Shown here in pieces: positions 1-8,893 of a stretch of 64,000 nucleotides of DNA. Numbering within the stretch: the first letter of the stretch is position 1; each line of letters begins with the position of its first letter. The notes below the pieces were generated by a model that worked only from the letters and a program-made list of their open reading frames with translations, did not search any database and was not told the origin of the DNA. Origin of the DNA: Roseovarius litorisediminis (GTDB taxonomy: Bacteria > Pseudomonadota > Alphaproteobacteria > Rhodobacterales > Rhodobacteraceae); the NCBI RefSeq assembly GCF_900172295.1, contig NZ_FWFL01000004.1, positions 333,940 to 397,939 on the forward strand, written 5' to 3'. The position numbers were made by a program, and so were the translations under genes.

Positions 1-288
1 CAATCAGGCGGGAACCTTGCCGAGATCCTGGATGGTCTGGCCAAGGTGATCCGTTCGCGGTTCCGCCTGTTTCGCCGGGTCAAGGCAATCACCGCCGAGG
101 CCAAGTGGTCCGGCAAGTTTCTGTCCGGTTTCCCATTGATGGCGCTTGTCGGCATCCAGTTGCTCAAACCCGATTATTATGACGAAGCCATGCTTCACCC
201 GTATTTCATACCCGCCTGTCTGGTTGTAGGTGCCTTCCTGACGCTGAACCTTATCGTCATGCGCGCGCTTGTGAACATCCAAGTCTGA
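1..288 (+). CDS. tadB: TadB, type II/IV secretion F-domain protein (3' end only)
   Basis: Only the last 95 codons are present, because the frame is open from the first base of the window. The fragment has the end of a T2SSF domain and two hydrophobic stretches (about residues 46-58 and 72-90 of the fragment), ending at TGA 286-288. TadB and TadC form the inner-membrane platform that assembles Flp pili, driven by the TadA ATPase. tadC follows after 13 bases, which is the usual tadB-tadC order. The identification rests on this neighbour and on the membrane pattern, since the main body of the protein lies outside the window. Confidence 0.85.
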   Translation, partial: QSGGNLAEILDGLAKVIRSRFRLFRRVKAITAEAKWSGKFLSGFPLMALVGIQLLKPDYYDEAMLHPYFIPACLVVGAFLTLNLIVMRALVNIQV

Positions 289-301
289 AGAGGAACTTAA
301 A

Positions 302-1285
302 ATGGAAATCCTGACTCAGATCCAAGATATTCTGACGGGCGCACTTGGGCCCTTCGGCCCCCTGATTGCGGTGGGCACCCTGGGTGTTCTGCTTGTGCTG
401 ATCACAATCCCGATTTTGATCAAGCAAAGCCAGGACCCCCTAGATAAACTCAAGAAAGCCACGCGCACCGGAAAACCTGAGGAAGAGACCAAGAAGCGTC
501 TTCGTTCAGGCACCCGGAACGAAAAGCTGGACAGATATGCGAACTTCCTGGAACCCCAGGATGAAAAACAGCTTTCACAGATGCGCCTCACGCTGATGCA
601 GGCCGGTTATCGCAACCGTGACGCGGTTCGGTATTTCCACTTTGCACAATTTGCGTTGGGTATCGGGTTCCTCGTTCTTGGTGTGCTTTACTTCATCCTG
701 TTCCAATCTGGTAAGGAAACAACCACGACCCAAACCCTGATGTATATTCTGGGGCCTGGTCTGGCGGGGTACATGTTGCCAAAATACTGGATCACCAAAC
801 GGCAACAAACACGTCAGGATGAAATCACAAATGGCTTTCCCGACAGCCTTGATATGATGTTGGTCTGCGTCGAGGCTGGCCAGTCGATGGATCAGTCGAT
901 CATCCGGGTATCCAAGGAAATGCGCGCCTCTTATCCCTCGCTGGCGGACGAATTCGAAATCGTTGCCCATCAGATCAAGGCCGGTCGCGACAAACCTTCG
1001 GTTCTTGGCGAAATGGCCGAGCGTTGTGGCGTTCAGGATATCTCAAGCTTTGTTACGGTTCTGATCCAGTCCCAGACCTTCGGCACCTCTGTCGCAGATG
1101 CGCTACGGGTTTATGCTGGTGAAATGCGTGACAAACGTGTCATGCGGGCCGAAGAAAAAGCCAACAAGCTACCCACAAAGATGACATTGGCAACAATGAT
1201 GCTTACAGTTCCGCCATTGCTGATCATTCTGGTTGGCCCATCGGTTCTGGGCATCATGAAACTCTTCACGATGGCCGGCCAATAA
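302..1285 (+). CDS. tadC: TadC, Flp pilus assembly platform protein
   Basis: The 327-residue protein is the second inner-membrane platform component of the Flp (tad) pilus machine. Hydrophobic segments are visible near residues 15-39, 113-137, 146-165 and 295-320, with the cytoplasmic T2SSF domain between the third and fourth (about 175-290). Length and four-helix layout fit TadC. The ATG follows an AGAGGAAC ribosome-binding site. It sits between tadB and a TPR lipoprotein gene with gaps of 13 and 16 bases, so it is in the same operon. Confidence 0.93.
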   Translation: MEILTQIQDILTGALGPFGPLIAVGTLGVLLVLITIPILIKQSQDPLDKLKKATRTGKPEEETKKRLRSGTRNEKLDRYANFLEPQDEKQLSQMRLTLMQAGYRNRDAVRYFHFAQFALGIGFLVLGVLYFILFQSGKETTTTQTLMYILGPGLAGYMLPKYWITKRQQTRQDEITNGFPDSLDMMLVCVEAGQSMDQSIIRVSKEMRASYPSLADEFEIVAHQIKAGRDKPSVLGEMAERCGVQDISSFVTVLIQSQTFGTSVADALRVYAGEMRDKRVMRAEEKANKLPTKMTLATMMLTVPPLLIILVGPSVLGIMKLFTMAGQ

Positions 1286-1301
1286 AAGAACACGAGGCTT
1301 A

Positions 1302-1853
1302 ATGACACGGGCGGGGGTAATTGCAGTGTTGGTTCTGTTCCTGACTGCCTGCAGTCAGGACAAGGCACCCGACAACCCTTATGCCCCCGGTGTTGCCACC
1401 CGCGGCGAGGCCGTAGACGGCCTGCTTGTCGGGCATCGCCTAATGAATGCTGGTGAATATGAGCTTGCCATAGACTCCTATTCGCGCGCCGCACTTACAC
1501 ACGGATTGACCGCCGATGTGCTGGCCGGACTTGGCAGTGCCAACCTTGGCCTCGGGCGCCTCGGTCAGGCTGAACACTTGCTTCGCAAAGCGGTTTCCAA
1601 AGACGAAAAATCCCCCGAAATCTGGAACAATCTGGGCGTTGTGCTGATGGAAAAGGGCGAAAACTCCGAAGCCGAACAGGTTTTCCGCAGGGCTTACGCC
1701 CTGGATAATGGCGAAAGTGACGCAATTCGCGATAATTTACGCTTAGCGCTCGCAAAATCCGAAAATTTCGATTACGGTGAAGAAAAACAAGAACAAGACT
1801 ACAAACTGGTACGTCGGGGCAGCAGCGACTATCTGATCCGCACGATACCATGA
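1302..1853 (+). CDS. tadD: TadD-like TPR lipoprotein
   Basis: A 183-residue protein with an N-terminal lipoprotein signal: a hydrophobic run ends in Leu-Thr-Ala-Cys, making Cys17 the likely lipidated residue. Residues about 40-150 contain three tetratricopeptide-like helical repeats. TadD-type lipoproteins in tad loci are thought to help secretin or pilus assembly in the periplasm. The ATG has a CGAGG ribosome-binding site. A second TPR lipoprotein gene follows, so which of the two deserves the name tadD is uncertain. Confidence 0.82.
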   Translation: MTRAGVIAVLVLFLTACSQDKAPDNPYAPGVATRGEAVDGLLVGHRLMNAGEYELAIDSYSRAALTHGLTADVLAGLGSANLGLGRLGQAEHLLRKAVSKDEKSPEIWNNLGVVLMEKGENSEAEQVFRRAYALDNGESDAIRDNLRLALAKSENFDYGEEKQEQDYKLVRRGSSDYLIRTIP

Positions 1854-1883
1854 TGAGGCTGAGGCAGTAAAAGGACGCAAAAA

Positions 1884-2741
1884 ATGCGCCACCCTATTCT
1901 TATTTCCCTGTGCGTGACAGGCGCATTTGCTTTGTCAGGCTGTGAAGAATCTACCGGTAACAATGTTGACCGTGCCTTTCAGGACGTCAACGTGGTGGAT
2001 GAATCCAATCTTAATGATGTGATGCTGACAGTGGCCGACCCGAACGAGGCGGTCTCTTATTTTCAGCGCGCAACCAATGAAAAACCCGACCGGATCGACC
2101 TGCAGCGCGGTCTGGGAAAATCCCTGATCCGTGCCAAACGCAATACCGAGGCCGTCACCGTCTGGTCCAAGGTTGCCGAACATAAGGATGCAACCGATGA
2201 AGATCGCGTCGATCTGGCAGATGCCCTGATCCGCAACAACGAATGGGACCGCGCCCAACAGACGCTGGATCAGATCCCCCCCACGTTCGAAACCTTCAAG
2301 CGCTACCGGCTTGAGGCAATGATCGCCGACAGCAATCAGGAGTGGAAAAAATCTGACAGCTTTTATGAAACCGCTGTTGGCCTGACAACAAAACCCGCCA
2401 GCGTGATGAACAACTGGGGGTATTCCAAACTGACCCGCGGCGACTATCCCGGGGCCGAGCGGCTGTTCGTCGACGCAATCCGACAGGACAGCTCGTTGTT
2501 TACCGCGAAAAACAATCTGGTTCTGGCCCGTGGCGCGCAAAAGAAATATTCTCTACCTGTAATCCCGATGGATCAGGCAGAACGCGCACAGCTTCTTTAT
2601 TCGCTTGGGCTATCCGCAATCAAACAGGGTGATACTGCTATCGGCAAAGGCCTGTTGCGTGACGCAATTGATACGCATCCCCAGCATTTTGAGGCCGCCG
2701 CACGCAGCCTTCAGGCCCTTGAAGAAAACGTAAGCAACTAG
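1884..2741 (+). CDS. second tetratricopeptide-repeat lipoprotein of the tad locus
   Basis: A 285-residue protein with a lipoprotein signal peptide ending Leu-Ser-Gly-Cys (Cys20). The rest is helical repeat sequence of TPR type, including a repeat about residues 165-215 with the typical small/aromatic spacing, and a last repeat at 235-270. It presumably works beside the preceding TadD-like lipoprotein in the outer-membrane side of Flp pilus assembly. The start follows an AAGGACG ribosome-binding site. Roseobacter tad loci often carry two such lipoproteins; a division of labour cannot be read from sequence. Confidence 0.8.
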   Translation: MRHPILISLCVTGAFALSGCEESTGNNVDRAFQDVNVVDESNLNDVMLTVADPNEAVSYFQRATNEKPDRIDLQRGLGKSLIRAKRNTEAVTVWSKVAEHKDATDEDRVDLADALIRNNEWDRAQQTLDQIPPTFETFKRYRLEAMIADSNQEWKKSDSFYETAVGLTTKPASVMNNWGYSKLTRGDYPGAERLFVDAIRQDSSLFTAKNNLVLARGAQKKYSLPVIPMDQAERAQLLYSLGLSAIKQGDTAIGKGLLRDAIDTHPQHFEAAARSLQALEENVSN

Positions 2742-2758
2742 GCCAAGGTCGCTCGCAG

Positions 2759-3259
2759 ATGACCTTGCACATTACCGTTTTTTCAGCGCTCTGGTTCCTG
2801 CCATTTGTCGCACCGATCTGTCTTTGGGCCGCATGGAGCGATCTGCGCTCCATGCGAATTCCCAACAAGGCGGTATTGGCACTTGTTGGCGTGTTTCTTG
2901 CTATTGGATTGATTACGCTTCCTTTTTCTGAATATGCCTGGCGGATTTTACAGCTGGCCGTCGTGCTTTTACCGGGCATATTTCTCAACATGACAGGACT
3001 GGTTGGCGCAGGTGACATCAAGTTCACCGCTGCCGCGGCCCCGTTCATTGCACTTGGCGATATCTCTCTCGTGCTTCTGATTTTGGCTGCCAACTCGCTT
3101 GCCGCCCTGATCACACATCGGATCGCCAAACACACCCCCCTTCGCAAGCTTGCGCCTGACTGGGAAAGCTGGACGCGCGAAGGGAAATTCCCGATGGGAT
3201 TTTCCCTGGGCAGCACATTGGTTATCTACCTTGGACTGGGTGTGGCATTCGGGCAGTAA
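2759..3259 (+). CDS. prepilin peptidase of the tad pilus (TadV/CpaA type)
   Basis: A 166-residue polytopic membrane protein of the A24 aspartic peptidase family, which cleaves the leader of Flp prepilins. The two catalytic aspartates are visible: Asp28 in a Ser-Asp-Leu-Arg context after the first helix and Asp86 in the Gly-Ala-Gly-Asp motif. The short form without the N-methylation domain is typical of TadV/CpaA. It follows the TPR lipoprotein gene by 17 bases. No prepilin gene is seen in the window, so the flp gene must lie upstream or elsewhere. Confidence 0.92.
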   Translation: MTLHITVFSALWFLPFVAPICLWAAWSDLRSMRIPNKAVLALVGVFLAIGLITLPFSEYAWRILQLAVVLLPGIFLNMTGLVGAGDIKFTAAAAPFIALGDISLVLLILAANSLAALITHRIAKHTPLRKLAPDWESWTREGKFPMGFSLGSTLVIYLGLGVAFGQ

Positions 3260-3393
3260 ATCACGGCACTCTGCCTTGCAGCCGCCCGACCCTCTCCACA
3301 ATTTCTGCACGTTTCGCTTGCATATTGCATTTGATCCGCGCGCGTGTGTGTTCGCGGGTGCTGACGTCATAAATCAAAGGCAGGCGCAAACCG

Positions 3394-4704
3394 ATGAATA
3401 TGCAAGTCACTCAAGGTGTTCAGCCCCCCCCGCCCCCCAACCGGCTGGAAGAAATGCAGCTGCCTGTGGTGATGATGCGGGACATTCTGCTGAAAACGAT
3501 TTTCCGCAAGAACCTGAATCTGGTTTCCGAGCTTTGCGTCGCGATCTGTCTGCCCCGTGCGGTCACCCAAGAGCTGATCGATATGGCCCGCGAACAAAAA
3601 CTGCTCGAGGCAACAGGTACCCTGAATGCCAATTCGGGTGGCGAAATGGGGTACCAGTTGACCGATGCGGGCAAATCCCGCGCCCTTGATGCGCTGTCGC
3701 AGTCCGAATATTTCGGCGCGATGCCGGTACCGCTGGCGGTCTACCGCGAGCAGGTTCAACGCCAGTCTATCCGCAACATTCAGGTCACGCGCGACCAACT
3801 GACCAACGCGATGGGCCACCTGGTTCTACCCAACAGCCTGCTTGATCACCTTGGCCCCGCCGTCAGCGCCGGTCGCTCTATTCTGATGTATGGCCCTCCG
3901 GGCAATGGTAAATCCAGTATTTCCAACGGTATCCGCGACGCGATGGGTGACAAGATATACGTCCCCCGCGCCATCGAATACGCCGGTCAGGTCATCACTG
4001 TTTATGATCCGATCGTGCATTCCAAAGCCGAACAGGAAGTGGACGACCCCAACAGCCTGCGCCGCCGCCGCAGCTATGATGCGCGTTATGTCCGCTGTGA
4101 ACGGCCGACCGTGATCACCGGGGGTGAACTAAGCCTCGATATGCTGGATCTGGTCTACAACCCGACGGCCCGGACTTATCAGGCGCCGCTACAGTTGAAG
4201 TCCACTGGCGGTATCTTCATCGTTGACGACCTTGGACGCCAGGCCGAACCGCCTCAGTCACTGGTCAACCGCTGGATTGTTCCGCTGGAGGAAAGCAAAG
4301 ACATCCTTGCCCTGCAATCGGGTGAAAAGTTCGAAGTACCCTTCGACACGCTGGTTATCTTTTCCACCAACTTCCACCCGAACGAGATTTTCGATAACGC
4401 GGCCCTGCGCCGGATCTTCTTCAAGATCAAGATTGATGGCCCCTGTCAGGAGGATTTCCTGAAAATCTTTGCCATGGTCGCCCGCAAGAAACAGATGCCT
4501 CTGGAAGAAGCCGCGCTCGTGCACCTGCTGAAAAAGAAATATCCGACCATCGACAACATCTATGCCAACTATCAGCCCATCTTCCTGATCGACCAGATGA
4601 TCGCCATCTGCGAGTTCGAGGGCATCCCCTATCAGATGTCCCCCGAGCTGATCGACAGGGCCTGGGCCAACATGTTCGTCAAACAAGAAGAAATCCTGCA
4701 CTAA
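3394..4704 (+). CDS. AAA-family ATPase linked to the tad locus
   Basis: A 436-residue ATPase. The N-terminus has a Pro-rich stretch (residues 11-15), then a small helical region (20-110), then an AAA core with Walker A Gly-Pro-Pro-Gly-Asn-Gly-Lys-Ser at 167-174, Walker B Ile-Phe-Ile-Val-Asp-Asp at 274-279 and a sensor-1 Ser-Thr-Asn shortly after. It is not TadA or TadZ. Homologous ATPases are common in alphaproteobacteria, but I know of no assigned function. A 134-base gap separates it from the prepilin peptidase gene, so it may have its own promoter; a terminator follows. The Pro codons contain an 8-C and a 6-C run (3424-3438). Confidence 0.75.
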   Translation: MNMQVTQGVQPPPPPNRLEEMQLPVVMMRDILLKTIFRKNLNLVSELCVAICLPRAVTQELIDMAREQKLLEATGTLNANSGGEMGYQLTDAGKSRALDALSQSEYFGAMPVPLAVYREQVQRQSIRNIQVTRDQLTNAMGHLVLPNSLLDHLGPAVSAGRSILMYGPPGNGKSSISNGIRDAMGDKIYVPRAIEYAGQVITVYDPIVHSKAEQEVDDPNSLRRRRSYDARYVRCERPTVITGGELSLDMLDLVYNPTARTYQAPLQLKSTGGIFIVDDLGRQAEPPQSLVNRWIVPLEESKDILALQSGEKFEVPFDTLVIFSTNFHPNEIFDNAALRRIFFKIKIDGPCQEDFLKIFAMVARKKQMPLEEAALVHLLKKKYPTIDNIYANYQPIFLIDQMIAICEFEGIPYQMSPELIDRAWANMFVKQEEILH

Positions 4705-4707
4705 AAC

Positions 4708-4771
4708 GGGCGGCATCCGCCCCGGATACACGGCCCCGGAAAGGATCAAACACCTCGCCGGGGTCTTTTTT
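4708..4771 (+). terminator. tandem hairpins with U-tract after the AAA ATPase gene
   Basis: Two hairpins: GGGCGG/CCGCCC at 4708-4722 with a 3-base loop, and CCCCGG (4734-4739) with CCGGGG (4758-4763), followed directly by a T-run at 4764-4771. It ends rightward transcription from the tad region. The converging outer-membrane protein gene stops at 4783. Confidence 0.75.
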
Positions 4772-4782
4772 GTCCTTCACAT

Positions 4783-5445
4783 TCAGAAGTCCATGCGCAA
4801 TCCAATACGTACCGCATGCTGCTCGACGGATACCGGCATGGATACACCCGGAAATGACGGGGCAAGAGTGCCATTTGCCGTGCCAAAGTCGGTATAGCGA
4901 TACTCGGTCCGAAGCGACCAGTTATTCGCCAGCCGCATGTCCATACCCAGCCCAACTGTCCAGCCGTCTAAACTGTCGCTGTATCTGTTGTTCACAAAGG
5001 CGCTTGCAGGGCCGCCCTGAAAATCGAAATCACCGTAGGCCCAACCGGCTGTAGCATAAAATAAAGCGGGGTTGGGCCCCAGATTGCCCGCATACCCCAA
5101 GACGCCTCTGATCGATCCTTGCCAATTCTGCTCAACCCGGCCACCCGAAGTCGCGCCCGTTGTATTGGTGAATGATCCCGAGGCAGAACTACCTTCAAAA
5201 TCCAACTCGGCACCGTAAACCATCTGGCCGGACTGGACCGCATAGCCGACAAACCCGCCATAAAGCGCGCCATCCGGATCGGAACTTCCGGTGGGTGCGC
5301 CATTGCTGAATGAATGCGTTGCATCATGGCTGGCATAACCAAGCGTCACACCACCATATAAACCATCCCAATTCTGCGCACTTGCCAAACACGGCGTAAC
5401 TGCAACAGACACGCTTAACGCCAACTTCTTCACATTAAAGGCCAT
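4783..5445 (-). CDS. outer-membrane beta-barrel protein (Omp25/OmpW-like porin family)
   Basis: A 220-residue protein with a signal peptide (Lys-rich start, hydrophobic core, cleavage probably after Ala-Ser-Ala) and Gly/aromatic-rich alternating strands typical of an eight-stranded barrel. It ends in Asp-Phe, the C-terminal aromatic signal for BAM insertion. The ATG at 5445 is preceded by GGGAGGAAATACC, an excellent ribosome-binding site; a longer open frame upstream has none. The family is structural or porin-like, and no substrate can be inferred. It is monocistronic and converges on the tad ATPase. Confidence 0.85.
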   Translation of the reverse strand: MAFNVKKLALSVSVAVTPCLASAQNWDGLYGGVTLGYASHDATHSFSNGAPTGSSDPDGALYGGFVGYAVQSGQMVYGAELDFEGSSASGSFTNTTGATSGGRVEQNWQGSIRGVLGYAGNLGPNPALFYATAGWAYGDFDFQGGPASAFVNNRYSDSLDGWTVGLGMDMRLANNWSLRTEYRYTDFGTANGTLAPSFPGVSMPVSVEQHAVRIGLRMDF

Positions 5446-5772
5446 GGTATTTCCTCCCAAATATCTCAGCAGTGCCATCCCAAGCCACGGCGTTTGAAAC
5501 GCCAGAACGCCTTCCCGGCACCCCAAACATTAAGCCTACCAAATTGGGATCACAGGCGCTTTGACGCAGCACAATTATCTGACGAATTACCTGACAGCAT
5601 GCAGTCGCTTTTCGCCAATATAAAGACTTCTCCAGTCGTGGCGCATACCAAAGTATGTTGCATTTTACCGACGCACAGATTGAATAAGAAGCGCCCACAG
5701 ATCCAAAAAACGCGAGTGCCTTTTGCCATTTTCGCTGGCTCAGGAAAACGCAAAGTGCTTTAGGGTGGGCGC
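5446..5772. promoter_or_regulatory. divergent intergenic region between omp and helicase genes
   Basis: A 327-base gap that must hold both divergent promoters. It is more AT-rich than the neighbouring genes and contains a TTGACG box near 5569 and short inverted pairs such as CATAC/GTATG near 5645. No convincing coding sequence or stable RNA was seen in it. Confidence 0.4.
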
Positions 5773-8181
5773 ATGGCACCTCTTCCCGACCTTTTTAAAA
5801 CCTGGTTTGCCAAACGTGGATGGTCTCTGCATCCGCACCAGCAGGCCATGCTGGACCGGTCCACGGACTCTGCCCTGCTGCTCATCGCGCCCACCGGCGG
5901 CGGCAAAACACTGGCCGGGTTCTTGCCTACACTTGTCGATCTTGCCGACGGCAAACATCAGGGCCTGCACACCCTTTACATTTCCCCCCTCAAGGCACTT
6001 GCGGCTGATATCAAGCGCAACCTGCGCACACCGGTTGACGAAATGCGCCTGCCCATCCGGATCGAGGACCGTACCGGCGACACGCCTGCCAGCCGGAAAA
6101 AACGCCAACGCGCAGATCCGCCGCATATCCTGCTAACCACGCCAGAAAGCCTTGCGCTTTTAACATCTTACGAGGATGCGGCCCGTACCTTTGAAGGTCT
6201 CAAACGGGTTGTTGTTGATGAAATACACGCCCTGTCCGAAAGCAAACGCGGCGATCAGCTGATGCTGGCGCTCAGCCGCCTGCAGTCGATTTGCCCCGGC
6301 CTGAAACGTGTCGGGCTGTCGGCCACCGTCGAAGATCCCGCTGCCATCGCCAGCCTTCTGGCCCGCCATCCTGACCCCTGCGATATCCTGTTGGCCGATC
6401 CCGGCCCCGATCCGGACATTGCCATGCTGGAAACACCTCAGGCCCCGCCCTGGGCAGGTGGTGGGGCCGCCTATGCAATAGCTGCGGTGATGGATCAGAT
6501 CCGGCAGCACAACACCACTCTGATCTTCCACAATACTCGCGCGCAGGCCGAAATTTTCTTTCATAATCTTTGGCTTGCCAATGATGATGCCCTGCCCATC
6601 GGCATCCACCACGGCAGCCTTGACCGACAGCAACGCGCACGTGTCGAGGGGGCCATGCAACGCGGCGAATTGCGCGCCATCGTTTGCACCGGAAGCCTGG
6701 ATCTGGGCATCGACTGGGGTGATGTCGATCTGGTCATTCAGGTGGGTGCCCCCAAAAACGTCAAGCGTCTGGTGCAGCGCATCGGTCGCGCCAACCATCG
6801 CTACAACGCGCCATCCAAGGCGCTTCTTGTGCCCGCCAACCGGTTTGAAGTGGTTGAATGTCTGGCCGCCCTTCAGGCCGCTTTTGCCCATGATCTGGAC
6901 GGTGATTCTCGCGGCCCCGGACCGCGCGACGTGCTCTGCCAGCATATCCTGATCCGCGCCTGCGCCGGCCCCTTCGATGCGTCAGAGCTTTACACTGAAG
7001 TAATCACCACAGGCGCCTATGCCAAACTCAGCCGCGAAGATTTCGATGCCTGTCTTAATTTCTGCGCCACCGGCGGCTATGCCCTGCGTGCTTATGATCA
7101 ATGGCAGCGCCTGTTGCAGCGCCCCGACGGGCAATGGCAGTTGCGGGACCCTCGCGCCAGCCAACTGATCCGCATGAATATCGGCACCATTCAGGACAGC
7201 GATACACTCAAGGTGCGGATGAAACGCGCCCGCGGCGGCAAACCCCTGGGCGAGGTCGAAGAAGGCTTTGCCGCTTCACTTTCGCCCGGCGATACCTTTT
7301 TGATCGGGGGCCAGATCGTACGCTTTGAGGGCCTGCGCGACATGACCGTCGAGGTCAGCCGCCACAAGGGGCGCAAACCCAAAGTGGCGGTATTCTCGGG
7401 TACCAAATTCGCCACCTCCACCCAGCTCAGCCAGCGCATTCTGGCGATGTTTGCACAAGATGACTGGCCCGAATTACCGGATCATACCCGCAACTGGCTG
7501 CACCTTCAGCGGCAGATGTCGGAATTGCCCCGCGCCAACAGCCTGCTGATCGAAAGCTTCCCCCATGACGGACGTGAGCATGCTTGCATCTATGGGTTTG
7601 CCGGCCGCAATGCCCAGCAAACCCTTGGCCTTTTGCTGACCAAACGGATGGAGGAGCTCGGCCTTGCCCCGCTTGGTTTTGTTGCAACCGACTATGCCAC
7701 CCTGATCTGGGGGCTGGAGCCGCTGATCAGCGCCGGGCCTTTGTTTGACATAAAGGCGTTGCGCGATGGTCTGGATACCTGGCTGATGGGCAATGCGGTG
7801 ATGAAGCGCACGTTTCGCGCTTCGGCCAGCATCGCAGGCCTCATTCAACGCAACACGCCACGATCGCGCAAATCCGGGCGGCAGGCCACCATGTCGTCGG
7901 ACATCATCTATGACACGCTGGCCAAGTATGATCCCGACCACCTGCTTTTGGATATTACCCGGCAGGAAGCGATGCGCGGTCTTGTTGATTTTGGCCGTAT
8001 CGAAGAGATGATCGCGCGGGTTGGCCCCCGCATTAATCTGCAACGCCTGCCCCGCGTTACCCCTCTGGCGGCCCCTCTGTTTCTTGAGGTGGGACGCACG
8101 CCGGTCGCCGGCGCGGCGCAGGAACGGCTTCTGGCCGAAGAAACCGAACGCCTGATGCAGGCCGCCGGGCTGGCAAACTAG
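5773..8181 (+). CDS. ligase-associated DNA damage response DEXH-box helicase (Lhr-like)
   Basis: An 802-residue superfamily 2 helicase. Motif I Ala-Pro-Thr-Gly-Gly-Gly-Lys-Thr is at 39-46, motif II Asp-Glu-Ile-His at 149-152, a Ser-Ala-Thr motif III near 180, and a motif VI of the form Gln-Arg-Ile-Gly-Arg-Ala near 335. A long C-terminal region of Lhr type follows. Length and the following pdeM gene place it in the helicase family that, in many bacteria, is encoded with an ATP-dependent DNA ligase, a nuclease and PdeM. Ligase and nuclease genes are not next to it here. A start at 5773 is the first ATG and fits family length. Confidence 0.9.
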   Translation: MAPLPDLFKTWFAKRGWSLHPHQQAMLDRSTDSALLLIAPTGGGKTLAGFLPTLVDLADGKHQGLHTLYISPLKALAADIKRNLRTPVDEMRLPIRIEDRTGDTPASRKKRQRADPPHILLTTPESLALLTSYEDAARTFEGLKRVVVDEIHALSESKRGDQLMLALSRLQSICPGLKRVGLSATVEDPAAIASLLARHPDPCDILLADPGPDPDIAMLETPQAPPWAGGGAAYAIAAVMDQIRQHNTTLIFHNTRAQAEIFFHNLWLANDDALPIGIHHGSLDRQQRARVEGAMQRGELRAIVCTGSLDLGIDWGDVDLVIQVGAPKNVKRLVQRIGRANHRYNAPSKALLVPANRFEVVECLAALQAAFAHDLDGDSRGPGPRDVLCQHILIRACAGPFDASELYTEVITTGAYAKLSREDFDACLNFCATGGYALRAYDQWQRLLQRPDGQWQLRDPRASQLIRMNIGTIQDSDTLKVRMKRARGGKPLGEVEEGFAASLSPGDTFLIGGQIVRFEGLRDMTVEVSRHKGRKPKVAVFSGTKFATSTQLSQRILAMFAQDDWPELPDHTRNWLHLQRQMSELPRANSLLIESFPHDGREHACIYGFAGRNAQQTLGLLLTKRMEELGLAPLGFVATDYATLIWGLEPLISAGPLFDIKALRDGLDTWLMGNAVMKRTFRASASIAGLIQRNTPRSRKSGRQATMSSDIIYDTLAKYDPDHLLLDITRQEAMRGLVDFGRIEEMIARVGPRINLQRLPRVTPLAAPLFLEVGRTPVAGAAQERLLAEETERLMQAAGLAN

Positions 8182-8219
8182 ACCTTGCAAATCCGTCACT
8201 CCCGCGACAAGAACGTATC

Positions 8220-8882
8220 ATGAACGGATACAATTTCACCCTGAATGGCACCGACCTGACAGCGCTTGGGTCCGGCGCGCTTTACTGGCCTGCGCAAAAC
8301 CTGCTTTGCGTTTCGGATCTGCATTTTGGTAAATCCGAACGCCGTGCGCGGCGCGGTCAGCCTCCCCTGCCACCTTATGAAACCCGCGACACCCTTTCCC
8401 GACTTGAGGCAGACATAGCCAAAACCGACGCGCGCATGATTGTATGCCTGGGCGACAGTTTCGATGACAGTGCGGCAGTCGGGGCGCTGCTCGACGATGA
8501 AAAACTTTGGATCGCATCGCTGCAGGCGGGCCGCCGCTGGATCTGGATCGAGGGCAATCACGATCCCGGGCCGGTCAATCTGGGCGGCGCCCATCTGACC
8601 GAATTATGCCTGCAGCCGCTGACCTTCCGCCATATCGCCCGAATGGGCGAAAAGGGCGAAATATCAGGCCACTACCATCCCAAGGTCAGTTTACGCTTAA
8701 AAGGGTGTCATCTGTCGCGTCCTGCTTTTCTGATCGACAAGACCCGTGTGATCCTGCCTGCCTATGGCACTTATACAGGGGGGGTGCGCAGCACTGACTC
8801 CTGCCTGCAAGCGCTGATGGGGCCCGGGGCAATGGCCGTACTGACAGGTCCGGTTCCACGGCCTGCACCGATGCCACGCTAA
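8220..8882 (+). CDS. pdeM: ligase-associated DNA damage response endonuclease PdeM
   Basis: A 220-residue metallophosphoesterase. Metal-binding motifs are in family order: Asp33-x-His35, Gly-Asp79, Gly-Asn113-His114-Asp115, and Gly-His151-x-His153. PdeM is the phosphoesterase partner of the Lhr-like helicase and is presumed to act on DNA ends. The gene starts 38 bases after the helicase stop and is probably co-transcribed. It ends 11 bases before the convergent LytTR gene. Confidence 0.9.
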   Translation: MNGYNFTLNGTDLTALGSGALYWPAQNLLCVSDLHFGKSERRARRGQPPLPPYETRDTLSRLEADIAKTDARMIVCLGDSFDDSAAVGALLDDEKLWIASLQAGRRWIWIEGNHDPGPVNLGGAHLTELCLQPLTFRHIARMGEKGEISGHYHPKVSLRLKGCHLSRPAFLIDKTRVILPAYGTYTGGVRSTDSCLQALMGPGAMAVLTGPVPRPAPMPR

Positions 8883-8893
8883 AGCATTTCGCG

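Noticed and set aside
3150..3689. Frame overlapping the prepilin peptidase and the AAA ATPase
   Set aside because: It overlaps two well-supported genes in another frame and has no likeness to any protein family.
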